Program-made: the position numbers and the translations under genes
The notes under the pieces: generated by a model
The model's database searches: none
What the model saw: the letters and a program-made list of their open reading frames with translations, nothing else
What the model was told of the DNA's origin: nothing
NCBI GenBank assembly: GCA_019633985.1
Contig: JAHQWE010000116.1
Coordinates: forward strand, 1 to 50,970
Direction of reading: 5' to 3'
DNA: 50,970 nt
From: Acidiferrobacterales bacterium
GTDB lineage: Bacteria; Pseudomonadota; Gammaproteobacteria; Arenicellales; Poriferihabitantaceae
In this document: positions 1-8,633 of the stretch, in pieces
Numbering within the stretch: the stretch's first letter is position 1
Layout: each line of letters starts with the position of its first letter

Positions 1-352
1 CCGGTCAGGTAGTTTTTCATTGGCGTTTGGTCGTTTTGTTCGTATTTTTGCGATACAGCGATTATGTGGGGTGACTCTAGCAAAAAGTCTTAAGCAGGGG
101 CACGGCTCTGCGCCTGGAATCATCGCCCAGTAGATATTTCCCCAAGGAATAATCCAAGCGCACTGATGCTGAGTGACATGTGGAAACTACCAGATCAAAT
201 TTACCCTAACCTGAACGAGGGGAATTAGGCAATAAATTCTGGTAGTCGGTTGCAAGCAGAGCAATTTTCCCATACTGGTTAAAGTAACGGCGACGATTTT
301 TTCTCTGAAACCGCGCTGATAATCCATTGAGAGAAGGCTATAAAGAGTAATC
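1..352. other. Left edge, no gene recognised
   Basis: I see no convincing coding region, RNA gene or repeat in this stretch. A short minus-strand reading frame at 187-378 overlaps the terminator of the neighbouring lipoprotein gene and has no recognisable protein features, so I do not call it. The window may start downstream of a gene lying to the left. Confidence 0.5.
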
Positions 353-376
353 AAAAAAGCGCCCGCAGAGGCGGGC
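353..376 (-). terminator. Rho-independent terminator of the CsgG-like lipoprotein gene
   Basis: Read on the minus strand this is a perfect 6-bp GC stem, GCCCGC-CTCT-GCGGGC, followed by GCTTTTTTG. It lies about 45 bases after the stop codon of the lipoprotein gene at 420-1475 and is oriented to end its transcript. Confidence 0.85.
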
Positions 377-419
377 ACCTGGTATTTATGTATACCCTGA
401 TAACTGTACTTGGATGAGA

Positions 420-1475
420 TTACTGCAATTGCTCCAGCGCAGATTTGGTTTGCAAGTCCAGTCGGCCAGTAGATTTCAGATTGTTATCCTCCTGAAACTG
501 ACTAATGGCAGTACGGGTTTTGTTACCCATCACACCATCAGCGCTTCCCGCATCGTATCCTAACGCGTTTAGCTGCTTCTGGGCGGTCATAATGGACTGG
601 TTTCCACCAGATGAACTTGATTGCACCGCAGTTTGTGAACTTGTGCTTGCATTTGTGGTTCCACCATCAACACCCAGCTTACCGCCGGTGCCAAGCCCCT
701 GCCCTTGGATTTCCTGAGCAACATAACTGCGACTCGCAATGACCACGCTATTAAACGCATCCATCATTGATGCGACGATTACTTTGGCTTCAGGCGTCTT
801 TGCATAGGCGCCCATCGCACCGCCAAGCTTACGGCCGAACAAGCCGCCGAATCCACCAACACTACTGCCTTTAGCGCTACCTTCAGCGGCAATCAGCTGA
901 ACGCCTGAGCGGTTATCTACCAGTGTGAGTAAAGAGGAAGCTTGTCCAAATTTAAGTGAACCCCCAACCACAGAGCCAACAGAACCAAACACGCCACCGA
1001 CTAAACCACCCAGGCCGCCGGTATTGCTTTCAGAAAACGTGAGAGAAGGGGTTAGGGTAAAGTCAGCTGAAACCAGTTGTCCTTTTCCAAAGTTGCTATT
1101 AGTTCGGAGCTCCCCAGATTCTTCTAGTTTTCGTTCTTGTTCAATATTTTTGAATGCACGGCCACGTTCCACTACAACGAAGCAATTGCTTTGCTGGGCC
1201 AGCAGTCTCAAAACTGGCACAGTTGACTGCAATCCGTAACGCCGCATTGAGTAATACCAATCGTATTTCTGCTCGTAAAGCGCCATCGTACCCAATGGTT
1301 CTCCACATGACTCGAGCTGAGAGCTTGCGTTCTGGGAGGAAGCGCCGCCTGCGGAACCGGTTGCGACAGTCTTCGATGAATCGTCTCCAACTTTCACAGG
1401 CATTTCAGCACAACCAGTCAAGGCAATCGAGAGGGAAGCAAGAGCAAGAGTTTTTATAGAAGTGAAGCGAATCAT
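420..1475 (-). CDS. CsgG-like outer-membrane lipoprotein with C-terminal peptidoglycan-binding domain
   Basis: The 351-residue protein starts with a lipoprotein signal peptide with lipobox LTGC (cysteine at residue 22), so the mature protein is expected to be lipidated. The middle part, roughly residues 55-255, resembles the CsgG/HfaB family: a VVVERGRAFKNIEQER segment, then a beta-rich part, then a glycine-rich stretch (GGLGGLVGGVFGSVGSVVGG) where CsgG proteins have membrane-inserting sequence. The last 55 residues look like a PG_binding_1 repeat (LNALGYDAGSADGVMGNKTR...AISQFQ). CsgG forms a secretion pore for curli subunits, but no csgA, csgB, csgE or csgF is seen nearby, so curli export is not supported. 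A cell-envelope anchoring or pore role is inference. A hairpin terminator follows the gene. Confidence 0.7.
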   Translation of the reverse strand: MIRFTSIKTLALASLSIALTGCAEMPVKVGDDSSKTVATGSAGGASSQNASSQLESCGEPLGTMALYEQKYDWYYSMRRYGLQSTVPVLRLLAQQSNCFVVVERGRAFKNIEQERKLEESGELRTNSNFGKGQLVSADFTLTPSLTFSESNTGGLGGLVGGVFGSVGSVVGGSLKFGQASSLLTLVDNRSGVQLIAAEGSAKGSSVGGFGGLFGRKLGGAMGAYAKTPEAKVIVASMMDAFNSVVIASRSYVAQEIQGQGLGTGGKLGVDGGTTNASTSSQTAVQSSSSGGNQSIMTAQKQLNALGYDAGSADGVMGNKTRTAISQFQEDNNLKSTGRLDLQTKSALEQLQ

Positions 1476-1601
1476 AAGAAATTATACAAATAGAGATCGG
1501 GTGTTCTGTCCCCAGAATTTTACACGAGTACCATGAACAGGTGTTTGTATTTAATCATGCGCCAATGATTGGCGCTAAAAAAGAGCGGCTTTTATTATTA
1601 A

Positions 1602-2213
1602 CTAAACCAGAATACCATGTTCATTGAGAACTTGATTTAGCTCATCCATTCCCCGAACACGTTCTGCCACCATACCAGCTGTTCTCGCGCCTTCAACATT
1701 CAGTTGATTGTCATCAACAAAGAATATCTCTGCCGGATCCATGCGCATTTTTTCTGCTACGGATAAAAACGCTGAGGATGCGGGTTTGGCTTCGCCGAGC
1801 AGATATGAAGCAAAGTAGTGCGAGACGGCACCCGTTTCTTCCAAAGCGGGCTTCAGTTCGGGCCAATGGACTTCGGTGATGTTTGAAAAGATGCCCACCT
1901 CAAATCGCTTTGCGATAACTGACAAAAGCTCCAAAGCGCCTGGATAGTAGCCAACCACCCAGTCGTGATATTGCTGGATGAACACGTCCTCGCTCATAGC
2001 GATGCTATGATCTGACAGAAACTTATAAGCGAACTCCGTTGGCGAGAGCTCACCGCGCTCAAAGGCCTGGGAATGCGGTGAAGATAACCACATATTCCAG
2101 TTTTGTTGCGCAGTTAACTCTGGTTTAAACCAGGCGGTGCGACTTGAAGGCTCTCCGAGCTCAACCAGCACCCCGCCAAGGTCAAACAAAACAACCTTAA
2201 ATGGTTCGCTCAC
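1602..2213 (-). CDS. HAD superfamily (subfamily IA) hydrolase, YihX-like
   Basis: At 203 residues this is a normal-length HAD-IA phosphatase. Motif I is DLGGVLVE near residue 11, where the first Asp is the usual nucleophile. The second Asp of DxD is replaced by Gly (DLGG), which is common in the YihX/epoxide-hydrolase-N-like branch. Motif II is FSNIT near residue 110, motif III is the lysine in GEAKPAS, and motif IV is FFVDDNQLNVEGA. These enzymes hydrolyse small phosphorylated metabolites; the substrate cannot be told from sequence. The start is GTG at 2213. It follows the oxidoreductase gene on the same strand by 18 bases, so the two are probably co-transcribed. Confidence 0.8.
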   Translation of the reverse strand: MSEPFKVVLFDLGGVLVELGEPSSRTAWFKPELTAQQNWNMWLSSPHSQAFERGELSPTEFAYKFLSDHSIAMSEDVFIQQYHDWVVGYYPGALELLSVIAKRFEVGIFSNITEVHWPELKPALEETGAVSHYFASYLLGEAKPASSAFLSVAEKMRMDPAEIFFVDDNQLNVEGARTAGMVAERVRGMDELNQVLNEHGILV

Positions 2214-2231
2214 ACTACGATTGAGTTTAGG

Positions 2232-3107
2232 TTAGCTGAGATCTTTTCTTGGAAGGCGGGTGACTAAGCTGGATGTGTCATAACGGTTGCCTCCATTGGC
2301 TTGCACTTCCGCGTAATAGCCGTCAACAATTTCAGTAATTGGCAACAACGAACCATTGCGCTTTGCTTCATCCATACAAAGCCCTAAATCCTTGCGCATC
2401 CAATCCACAGCGAATCCGTGATTAAACTCATTTTGCAGCATGGTTTTATGACGATTCACCATTTGCCAGGAGCCGGCAGCGCCTTTGGAGATGACATCGA
2501 ATACTTTCATACCATCGAGACCCGCATTGGCACCAAACGCCAGACCTTCAGACAGACCTTGAACCAAACCGGCGATACAAATTTGATTGACCATTTTGGT
2601 TAACTGACCGGCGCCCGAGTCACCCATTAACAGCGCTGCTTGGGCGAAGCTGTCGATCAACGGCTTGGCTTTGTCAAACGTGGATTGATCTCCACCGATC
2701 ATCACGGTGAGCACGCCATTTTCAGCCCCCGCCTGGCCGCCAGAAACTGGCGCGTCGAGAAACTCAAAGCCCGCGGCATTCGCAGCGGCATACAGCTCTC
2801 TCGCGACATCGGCAGACGCGGTAGTGTGGTCGACAAATACCGAGCCTGCCTTCATGTTGGCAAACGCGCCATTTTCACCGGTAGTAACACTGCGCAAATC
2901 GTCGTCGTTACCAACACAGCAAAATACAAAGTCGGCGTCTGCGGCCGCTCCAGCGGGAGTAGGAGCCATACGACCCTTATGCTGACTCACCCACTGTTCG
3001 GCTTTGGAAGCGGTACGGTTATAAACACAGACATCATAGCCATTGGCTGCCAGGTGTCCTGCCATGGGATAGCCCATTACGCCGAGGCCGAGGAAAGATA
3101 CTTTCAT
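2232..3107 (-). CDS. NAD(P)-dependent beta-hydroxyacid dehydrogenase (3-hydroxyisobutyrate dehydrogenase family)
   Basis: The 291-residue protein has the N-terminal dinucleotide-binding motif GLGVMGYPMAGHLAANGY. It also has the family substrate-binding signature DAPVSGGQAGAENGVLTVMI near residue 117 and the catalytic-lysine helix GAGQLTKMVNQ near residue 166. Known members oxidise 3-hydroxyisobutyrate or reduce tartronate semialdehyde or succinic semialdehyde. Which substrate applies here cannot be decided, because neither valine-degradation nor glyoxylate genes are adjacent. It is the first gene of a likely two-gene unit with the HAD hydrolase and is transcribed away from the gene at 3190. 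Confidence 0.85.
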   Translation of the reverse strand: MKVSFLGLGVMGYPMAGHLAANGYDVCVYNRTASKAEQWVSQHKGRMAPTPAGAAADADFVFCCVGNDDDLRSVTTGENGAFANMKAGSVFVDHTTASADVARELYAAANAAGFEFLDAPVSGGQAGAENGVLTVMIGGDQSTFDKAKPLIDSFAQAALLMGDSGAGQLTKMVNQICIAGLVQGLSEGLAFGANAGLDGMKVFDVISKGAAGSWQMVNRHKTMLQNEFNHGFAVDWMRKDLGLCMDEAKRNGSLLPITEIVDGYYAEVQANGGNRYDTSSLVTRLPRKDLS

Positions 3108-3189
3108 TGATATAGGGGGAGGTTGAAAAGTCCAAAGAGTATCGCAATCATGCTGCCGAGGGAAATCATCATCTGCGATAATTCAAAGT

Positions 3190-3732
3190 ATGAATGATGA
3201 TGCTCTTTTAAATGCTTTAAAGTCTTCTGATGTGCCTGTAGAAGAGGAGTTTTTACACGATGTTACTCAATTTTTAGCTGCCATAGATAGAGCGGCAAAT
3301 ATGCCTTTGGAAGAAGCTGTGCCCGCTGAAATGATGCAAGTATTTACTGATGATCAATGGCTGGATTTGCTGTTTGAATTTCAACCGGGCGCGACAATTT
3401 TTTCTTCCGGTTATGATATTGCGACCTTGCATCAGGGCTGGATGGAGTCAGGTGAGTTGTTAGCCCGACAGCCGGTTGGAGACCAATACAATTGGGTAAT
3501 TTTCTCTGATACGGAAGGGTTAGTGGTCAAGATGCTTATCTCAGAAGAGTTTAAAGCACTCAGTTTGGCGACGAATGGAAAAACTTTTTCTGAAATAGCC
3601 ATGTTCGTATGGCCGGAACTATCGGAAGAAGCGTCGCACGAAGAGATGACTAGACTCGTATTGGCCTGGTTGAGTGATGGACTGATCATTGATGCGGGAG
3701 TACCGTTGCCGGAAGACGCCAGGTTCGAATGA
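3190..3732 (+). CDS. Conserved-looking protein of unknown function
   Basis: I do not recognise this 180-residue acidic protein. It has no signal peptide or membrane segment and is probably cytoplasmic. The region around residues 117-167 (LATNGKTFSEIAMFVWPELS...LVLAWLSDGLIIDAG) reads like a small helical domain seen at the C-terminus of HvfC/DUF2063-like or PqqD-like proteins, where a 'G-x-T-x-x-E-I' helix is followed by 'L-x-x-W-L-x-x-G-L-I'. The match is weak. It is divergent from the dehydrogenase gene, with an 82-base spacer. The protein-like composition and continuous frame support a real gene. Confidence 0.55.
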   Translation: MNDDALLNALKSSDVPVEEEFLHDVTQFLAAIDRAANMPLEEAVPAEMMQVFTDDQWLDLLFEFQPGATIFSSGYDIATLHQGWMESGELLARQPVGDQYNWVIFSDTEGLVVKMLISEEFKALSLATNGKTFSEIAMFVWPELSEEASHEEMTRLVLAWLSDGLIIDAGVPLPEDARFE

Positions 3733-3879
3733 TTCAGAAGAAGGCACTCAAGTAGCCAGCTAGTGGGCGACGAAAGTTTGGATACACAATCCCACACGCG
3801 GTATTGAACTTACCACCTGGGTTCACGTTCGAACTTCTAGTCGGAATTGGTTGAATGTATCCGATAACTATAGGGAATA

Positions 3880-4344
3880 CTAAGGAGTCGATACCTGAAC
3901 GCTGGCGGTTGTTCGTTGTCCATCGCTATCAATTACCGTGACCACATAGCGAACATCTGACTGTAGTCTGCGAACATATGTTCGGGTGATGATGTTGGCT
4001 GCACCTGAATTACTATTTTCAAGGAGAGACATTAGAGGTGGCTCATATCTACCGTTCACAACCCCAGATTGGGGAGGGAAGTTTACGGAGCTGACAAAGT
4101 CTGCCAATAGGAAACTGTCGATCTGGAACGTAAAACCTGGATTGTCGTCACTGATCGTGATGGTAAATGGGCTGGTAAAATCTCTCGGATCGCTAAACGC
4201 GATTTGTGGTAATACAGAGTTAGAAGTTTGAGCATGTACAGGAAGTGACACGGCGATCACGGCGGGTGGAATCCAAACTTTTCGCAGGCTCGATGCCGCC
4301 GTAAGGCCGGCAATTTTTCCTAGAAATTGTCTCTTGGAGGACAT
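3880..4344 (-). CDS. Secreted or membrane-anchored small protein of unknown function
   Basis: The protein has 154 residues. It begins SSKRQFLGKIAGLTAAS, then a second hydrophobic stretch (WIPPAVIAVSLPVHA) ending in an AQT cleavage-like site. The KRQFLG start resembles a Tat signal with Lys in place of the first Arg, but that is not certain. The remaining ~115 residues are rich in Ser, Thr and Val and look like a small beta-sandwich domain (FTITISDDNPGFTFQIDSF, VTVIDSDGQRTTASVQV). It lies 10 bases downstream of lptG on the same strand, so it is probably read from the lptFG transcript. No role in LPS export is known to me. Confidence 0.55.
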   Translation of the reverse strand: MSSKRQFLGKIAGLTAASSLRKVWIPPAVIAVSLPVHAQTSNSVLPQIAFSDPRDFTSPFTITISDDNPGFTFQIDSFLLADFVSSVNFPPQSGVVNGRYEPPLMSLLENSNSGAANIITRTYVRRLQSDVRYVVTVIDSDGQRTTASVQVSTP

Positions 4345-4354
4345 TGATCTGGAG

Positions 4355-5422
4355 TTAGTCTATCCGCCGCATCATCACCATGGCCAGAAACAAAAAGCCG
4401 ATAACGGGCAGTGTTGCCCCCAGGAAAGGCGAAAGGCCGTTGGCAAGTACGATATAGCCAAAACCTTTATTAGCGGCGTAAAAGCCCAGCCCAAGCATAA
4501 TTCCTGTGAACAGGCTGCGTCCCAGCCCACCAGATCGAATATTTACAAATACAAAGGGTATCGCCAGTACCACCATCACAGCGGTTGAGAGTGGCAACAT
4601 CAGCTTGCCCCAAAACGCGAGTTCAAATGGGTCTGTTTTCTGCTGGTTAGCGGTCAAATGCTTGATATACCGGCTTAGCTGCCAGAACGAGAGTTGGTCG
4701 GGCTGAATCAAAAAAACAGAGAGGATTTGCGGTGTCACTCTGGACTGCCATTCGGCACTTGGCGTGGCCATGATTTCGGTTTCGCCGTCGGGGCTGATCA
4801 ATGTTTGCTTTACATTGCTGATCAGCCAGGAGTCATCCTGAAATAGGCCGTCATCCGCTGTGACCATGGAGCGCAATCGTTTGTCTGGATCAAATTCGAA
4901 CACCTTGATTCGCAGCAGAGTCAGGTCTGGCAGAACCTCCCCCACGTTTACATAGGTTTGGGTATCGCGCATCCACAGCCCAAAGTTGGTTTGCTGCTGG
5001 ATATTTTGTTGCAGGGCTTCGGCTCTCCCGCGTACCGCCTTGGTTTCCGTAAACGGTGAGATCACCTCACCGACCAGGACGGCGCAAATGACAAAAATGC
5101 CCCCCATCTTTAAGGCAGCAGCGGTGATTTGCAGCATGGACACTCCACTGGCGCGCATGACGATCAACTCCGAATCATTCGCTAGCAGGGAAAGACCAAT
5201 GATGGTACCAAGCAGCGCCGCCATGGGGAACAGCTCGTAAAGCAGTCGCGGGATAGTCAGGATGACAAACTGAATCGCTTGCCAGATGCCATAGTTTCCC
5301 TTTCCCAGAGAGCCGAGTTGATCAAGGAAGTTGACAAAGGTGAAAAGCGCCAGCAGCACGCCCATGGAAATCAGGGTGTACTGCAAAATGATACGGCCAA
5401 GGTATCGGTTCAGGATGCGCAT
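4355..5422 (-). CDS. lptG: LPS export ABC transporter permease LptG
   Basis: LptG is one half of the transmembrane part of LptB2FG, which extracts lipopolysaccharide from the inner membrane and pushes it to LptC/LptA. The 355-residue length is normal. It shows the family pattern: an N-terminal membrane pair beginning RYLGRIILQYTLISMGVLLALFTFVNFLDQLG, then ELFPMAALLGTIIGLSLLANDSELIVMRASGVS (the coupling-helix region), a periplasmic beta-jellyroll domain at about residues 130-265, and C-terminal membrane helices. It follows lptF by 15 bases and is expected to be essential. lptB, lptC and lptA are not in this window. Confidence 0.95.
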   Translation of the reverse strand: MRILNRYLGRIILQYTLISMGVLLALFTFVNFLDQLGSLGKGNYGIWQAIQFVILTIPRLLYELFPMAALLGTIIGLSLLANDSELIVMRASGVSMLQITAAALKMGGIFVICAVLVGEVISPFTETKAVRGRAEALQQNIQQQTNFGLWMRDTQTYVNVGEVLPDLTLLRIKVFEFDPDKRLRSMVTADDGLFQDDSWLISNVKQTLISPDGETEIMATPSAEWQSRVTPQILSVFLIQPDQLSFWQLSRYIKHLTANQQKTDPFELAFWGKLMLPLSTAVMVVLAIPFVFVNIRSGGLGRSLFTGIMLGLGFYAANKGFGYIVLANGLSPFLGATLPVIGFLFLAMVMMRRID

Positions 5423-5437
5423 ACGGGAAGCTCGATA

Positions 5438-6523
5438 TCAGGTTGCCAGCCAGGGCAGCAACCGTTTGTTCTGATCTCGCCGATAGAAAAAATAAATGGC
5501 GATGGAGAGAAAAATAAAATGGACGACCCACAGACCGATATGGGGATTTACTGAACCCTTGCGAATCATGGCGACCGCAAAGCCAAGCATATTGGAATAA
5601 ATGAAATACACCAGTAACGCAGAAATCATGCCGGGAAAACGTGCTTTTCGGTAGCGTACCGACGAAAACGCCAATGCAAATAGCATTAATACGGGCAGCA
5701 TGGCTACTTTCGACATTCTCCAGTGCAGTTCGCCCACCGCTGTTCGATGCTCTTCCTGTAACAGCTGCGGTGTCGGCATTGCTTTGACGGGCAATGCATA
5801 GTCGGTATAGGCCCGTTGCTTGAGTCGTAACGCATAGGTCTCAAAATCCAATACGCCATATTCCACAGCACCTGCAGCCCCCCTATATTGCGTGCCATTT
5901 TTTAAAATTAGAAAGTCGTCATTGGACGCTTCATCTACGGTGCGAAAGCCGGTGCTGGCCACCACCACCCCCTCTTCGGCATCATTACCGTTGTAGACAA
6001 AGATATCGCGAAACGTATCAGTGGCTTCATCGTAGCGCTCTACAAAGTAAACGCCGGTGCCATCTCGTGTTTCGGTAAACACGCCGGGGAGGATACCGGT
6101 GACATCAGTGCGATTGCGGTATTCGTATTCTTTGCCGTGGCTGATTTCGGCTGACAGGGGGGACAGGTACATAGAAAATACCGCCACCATCGAACCTACC
6201 ACCGCAAACAGGATAAGAACCGGCCGAATGAATTGTCGCATGCCGATTCCGCAAGCGCTGATTACCGTGAGCTCATTGTCTCGTATCCACCTTCCCATCA
6301 CCAATAGCATAGAGATGTATAGGACCAGTGGCACAAGAATATCTAAGTAGGTGATCATTTTCAGAAACACCAACAAGAAGACGCTATTAATCGGAATATC
6401 GCCTTCGGCGGCCTGTCTCAGGAAGTCGACAATGCGGGTAACGAGGAAGATGGAAAATAAAATCGCGATCACCGCACTGCTGGTTTGCAGGACTTCTCGA
6501 ATAAAGGCGCGGTGGATAATCAT
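5438..6523 (-). CDS. lptF: LPS export ABC transporter permease LptF
   Basis: At 361 residues this is the partner of LptG in the LptB2FG exporter. It opens with MIIHRAFIREVLQTSSAVIAILFSIFLVTRIVDFL, typical of LptF, and carries the coupling region YISMLLVMGRWIRDNELTVISACGIG. A periplasmic jellyroll domain follows, including GVFTETRDGTGVYFVERYD. The last third holds three membrane segments (VAMLPVLMLFALAFSSV, FPGMISALLVYFIYSNMLGF, LWVVHFIFLSIAIYFFY). It is the first gene of the lptF-lptG unit. A divergent membrane-protein gene starts 148 bases away, so the spacer should hold promoters for both. Confidence 0.95.
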   Translation of the reverse strand: MIIHRAFIREVLQTSSAVIAILFSIFLVTRIVDFLRQAAEGDIPINSVFLLVFLKMITYLDILVPLVLYISMLLVMGRWIRDNELTVISACGIGMRQFIRPVLILFAVVGSMVAVFSMYLSPLSAEISHGKEYEYRNRTDVTGILPGVFTETRDGTGVYFVERYDEATDTFRDIFVYNGNDAEEGVVVASTGFRTVDEASNDDFLILKNGTQYRGAAGAVEYGVLDFETYALRLKQRAYTDYALPVKAMPTPQLLQEEHRTAVGELHWRMSKVAMLPVLMLFALAFSSVRYRKARFPGMISALLVYFIYSNMLGFAVAMIRKGSVNPHIGLWVVHFIFLSIAIYFFYRRDQNKRLLPWLAT

Positions 6524-6671
6524 GGTGGAATTTTAACTTGGATTGAAGGAATGGACACCTCCAATATTTCGCCAGTTTCGGGCTAAATCAGGTTAAGCTT
6601 GCTGGCATAAATGCGTTCGTAACACATACCGTTGCTATCCACCAGACTCCAACCGCTGATTTAAGTAGATC

Positions 6672-8540
6672 ATGTTTCTGCTTCTTCTTTCCGCGATATT
6701 TTTTCCCGGTTTTTTCCTCGCAGTAATTGTGGCACGGCGTGAACACGTATTACTACTAGCGATGCCACTAGCGGTATCAATGTACGTTGCGATTGTAGTG
6801 ATTGCATTCAAGTTAAGCGTCACGCAGTGGGTATTTCCCGTTTATCTTCTGATTGGGGCAATACTGACTGTTATCGTGCTCGTTCGAAGTCACTATAGAA
6901 ACAAAGCGGTATCAGCGATTGCACTACATTGGGTGTTATTGCCCCTACTGATTGTAGTGGTGATTTATCAGATGATGGTTGGGCCTTTTAGCGATTTCGG
7001 CGTCGATCTTTATCGTCATTTGAGGTTCGTAAACACCGCGGTACGTGGTATGGAGTCGCTCTCGGGCGGCTTACAAATGAAGCTGGAGCCCGGAACGCTG
7101 AACCTTGTTTTTCATAATATCGCCGCGTATTGGGTTTATATAACAGGGGTGTCATCAGAACAGCTGATCAGAACCATCATGTTCGTATATCCGCTTTTAT
7201 GGACAATGACGGTTTACCTGTTTTGCCATTCCCTGTTGAACCTGATGCAGGTTCCTGAGCGCCGACTTGTATTGTGGGCGCTGCTAGCCACGGCGCTCTA
7301 CTGGATAACATTTGGTATCAATAACTTTTCGTTCCCTCGATACTATCTGGCCGGACCGGTAATTTTGACCCATGCGATGTATCTGGCCGCGCTAGTGCTC
7401 TGCCTGGAATTGTTGCGAGACCGACTAACGATAAGAGAGTTGTTGCTCGTTGGTGTTGTGATTGCCCCAATGACATTTTTGCATCCTCAGGAGCTGTTAC
7501 TCCTGGCATCGAGCCTCATGGCAATCTTTGTCGTGGTCCTCATCAGCGCGGTGACCAAACGCTCAGCTTTCGCGGATATTCCCCTGACCAAACATTCTGT
7601 GGTGATATCCCTCCTTGGTCTGACTATGATTAGTGTTTGTATCGCCGCTGCCATTTATCTTCGCCCTAAATACGCGCACGATCCAATCTCGTTGCTGAAT
7701 CTCGGTGTGGTTCATGAGCGTTTTGCTGCCTGGAATATTCTGAGGCCTAATCACCAGTTTTTTACTGTGGTGGGTTGGTGGGGGCTACTAATGTTCGGCT
7801 TAGTAATTGTGAACATCAGGCTTGTAAAAAATAGCGCCATCGCAATGAGTTTGTTGCTGTTTCCTCTCCTCACAGTATTTAATCCAATTTACAGCGAAGC
7901 CGTGATGAAACTTGCTTACCCTGCTGTGCTCTGGCGACTGTTGTTCGCATTACATTTGCCCTTGTTAGTCTGTTATCTGCTTTGGAGGATGAAAATAGAT
8001 TGGGATTTGTCAAACGGTGCAAAAAGATCTTTCCAGCTGGCTGCCGTTGTCTCCCTTGTGGTGCTCTTATTTCCTTTTAAGCTCGGTGATTTTGAAAATC
8101 GCATGGTGAAATGGCCGTCGCTAACCTCTACACCGATGGAAAATTCATGGCAAAACTGGGAATCCCTGATAGATTTTCTGAATCAGGATACGCGCACCCG
8201 CAAAATACTCTCTGATCCGGTCACGGGGTATGCGATACGTTCTATGACTAGACACCTACACTATGGCAAGAAATTTTTCCCAATCGGTGGCTACATCAAA
8301 ATCAATTTTGACGACTACCACGACCACCCTCTGGGCAAATACAAAGGGTGGCTGTTGGTGATTAACACCAAAAATGGCGAAATCAATCGACGCCTTAAGC
8401 CTCCCCACCATATTTACCCTCATGTCATGGTGGTTGATCACTATTACAGCGACATACTTCTTGACGAGGTGTCCCAAAGGGAAGATCGGTACAAGCTTAT
8501 TTGGCAAGGAGACCGGCAGTTCGTCTACGAGATTCAGTAG
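6672..8540 (+). CDS. Polytopic membrane protein, possible GT-C type glycosyltransferase or polymerase
   Basis: The 622-residue protein has about eleven predicted membrane helices, the first at residues 1-20, and a soluble C-terminal tail of about 120 residues. After the third or fourth helix comes GPFSDFGVDLYRHLRFVNTA, an acidic first extracytoplasmic loop of the kind found in GT-C glycosyltransferases, which use lipid-linked sugars. I cannot place it in a named family. The C-terminal tail (residues ~480-622) includes LHYGKKFFPIGGYIKINFDDYHDHP and ends with a conserved-looking QFVYEI. It lies between lptFG and pepA, 6 kb from the polysaccharide locus. A role in glycan assembly is inference from fold type only. 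Confidence 0.6.
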   Translation: MFLLLLSAIFFPGFFLAVIVARREHVLLLAMPLAVSMYVAIVVIAFKLSVTQWVFPVYLLIGAILTVIVLVRSHYRNKAVSAIALHWVLLPLLIVVVIYQMMVGPFSDFGVDLYRHLRFVNTAVRGMESLSGGLQMKLEPGTLNLVFHNIAAYWVYITGVSSEQLIRTIMFVYPLLWTMTVYLFCHSLLNLMQVPERRLVLWALLATALYWITFGINNFSFPRYYLAGPVILTHAMYLAALVLCLELLRDRLTIRELLLVGVVIAPMTFLHPQELLLLASSLMAIFVVVLISAVTKRSAFADIPLTKHSVVISLLGLTMISVCIAAAIYLRPKYAHDPISLLNLGVVHERFAAWNILRPNHQFFTVVGWWGLLMFGLVIVNIRLVKNSAIAMSLLLFPLLTVFNPIYSEAVMKLAYPAVLWRLLFALHLPLLVCYLLWRMKIDWDLSNGAKRSFQLAAVVSLVVLLFPFKLGDFENRMVKWPSLTSTPMENSWQNWESLIDFLNQDTRTRKILSDPVTGYAIRSMTRHLHYGKKFFPIGGYIKINFDDYHDHPLGKYKGWLLVINTKNGEINRRLKPPHHIYPHVMVVDHYYSDILLDEVSQREDRYKLIWQGDRQFVYEIQ

Positions 8541-8589
8541 TCACTTCAGGGTCGTGAGGAGAAGCTTCGACCAAAAAGTCGCCCACAGT

Positions 8590-8598
8590 TGCTATAAT
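8590..8598 (+). promoter_or_regulatory. Candidate extended -10 promoter for pepA-holC-valS
   Basis: TGCTATAAT fits an extended -10 element (TGnTATAAT) exactly. It lies about 36 bases upstream of the pepA start codon, and no good -35 box is visible, which is usual for extended -10 promoters. A Shine-Dalgarno GGAG follows at 8623-8626. Confidence 0.6.
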
Positions 8599-8633
8599 CC
8601 TCGCGCCTATTTTCACCTTACCGGAGCCTACAA

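Noticed and set aside
187-378. Short minus-strand frame at the left edge
   Set aside because: It runs through a clear terminator hairpin and has no recognisable protein features.
2640-3110. Long plus-strand frames opposite the dehydrogenase gene, and similar ones opposite pepA, valS, manC and ileS
   Set aside because: They are antisense to clear genes and show no protein family features.
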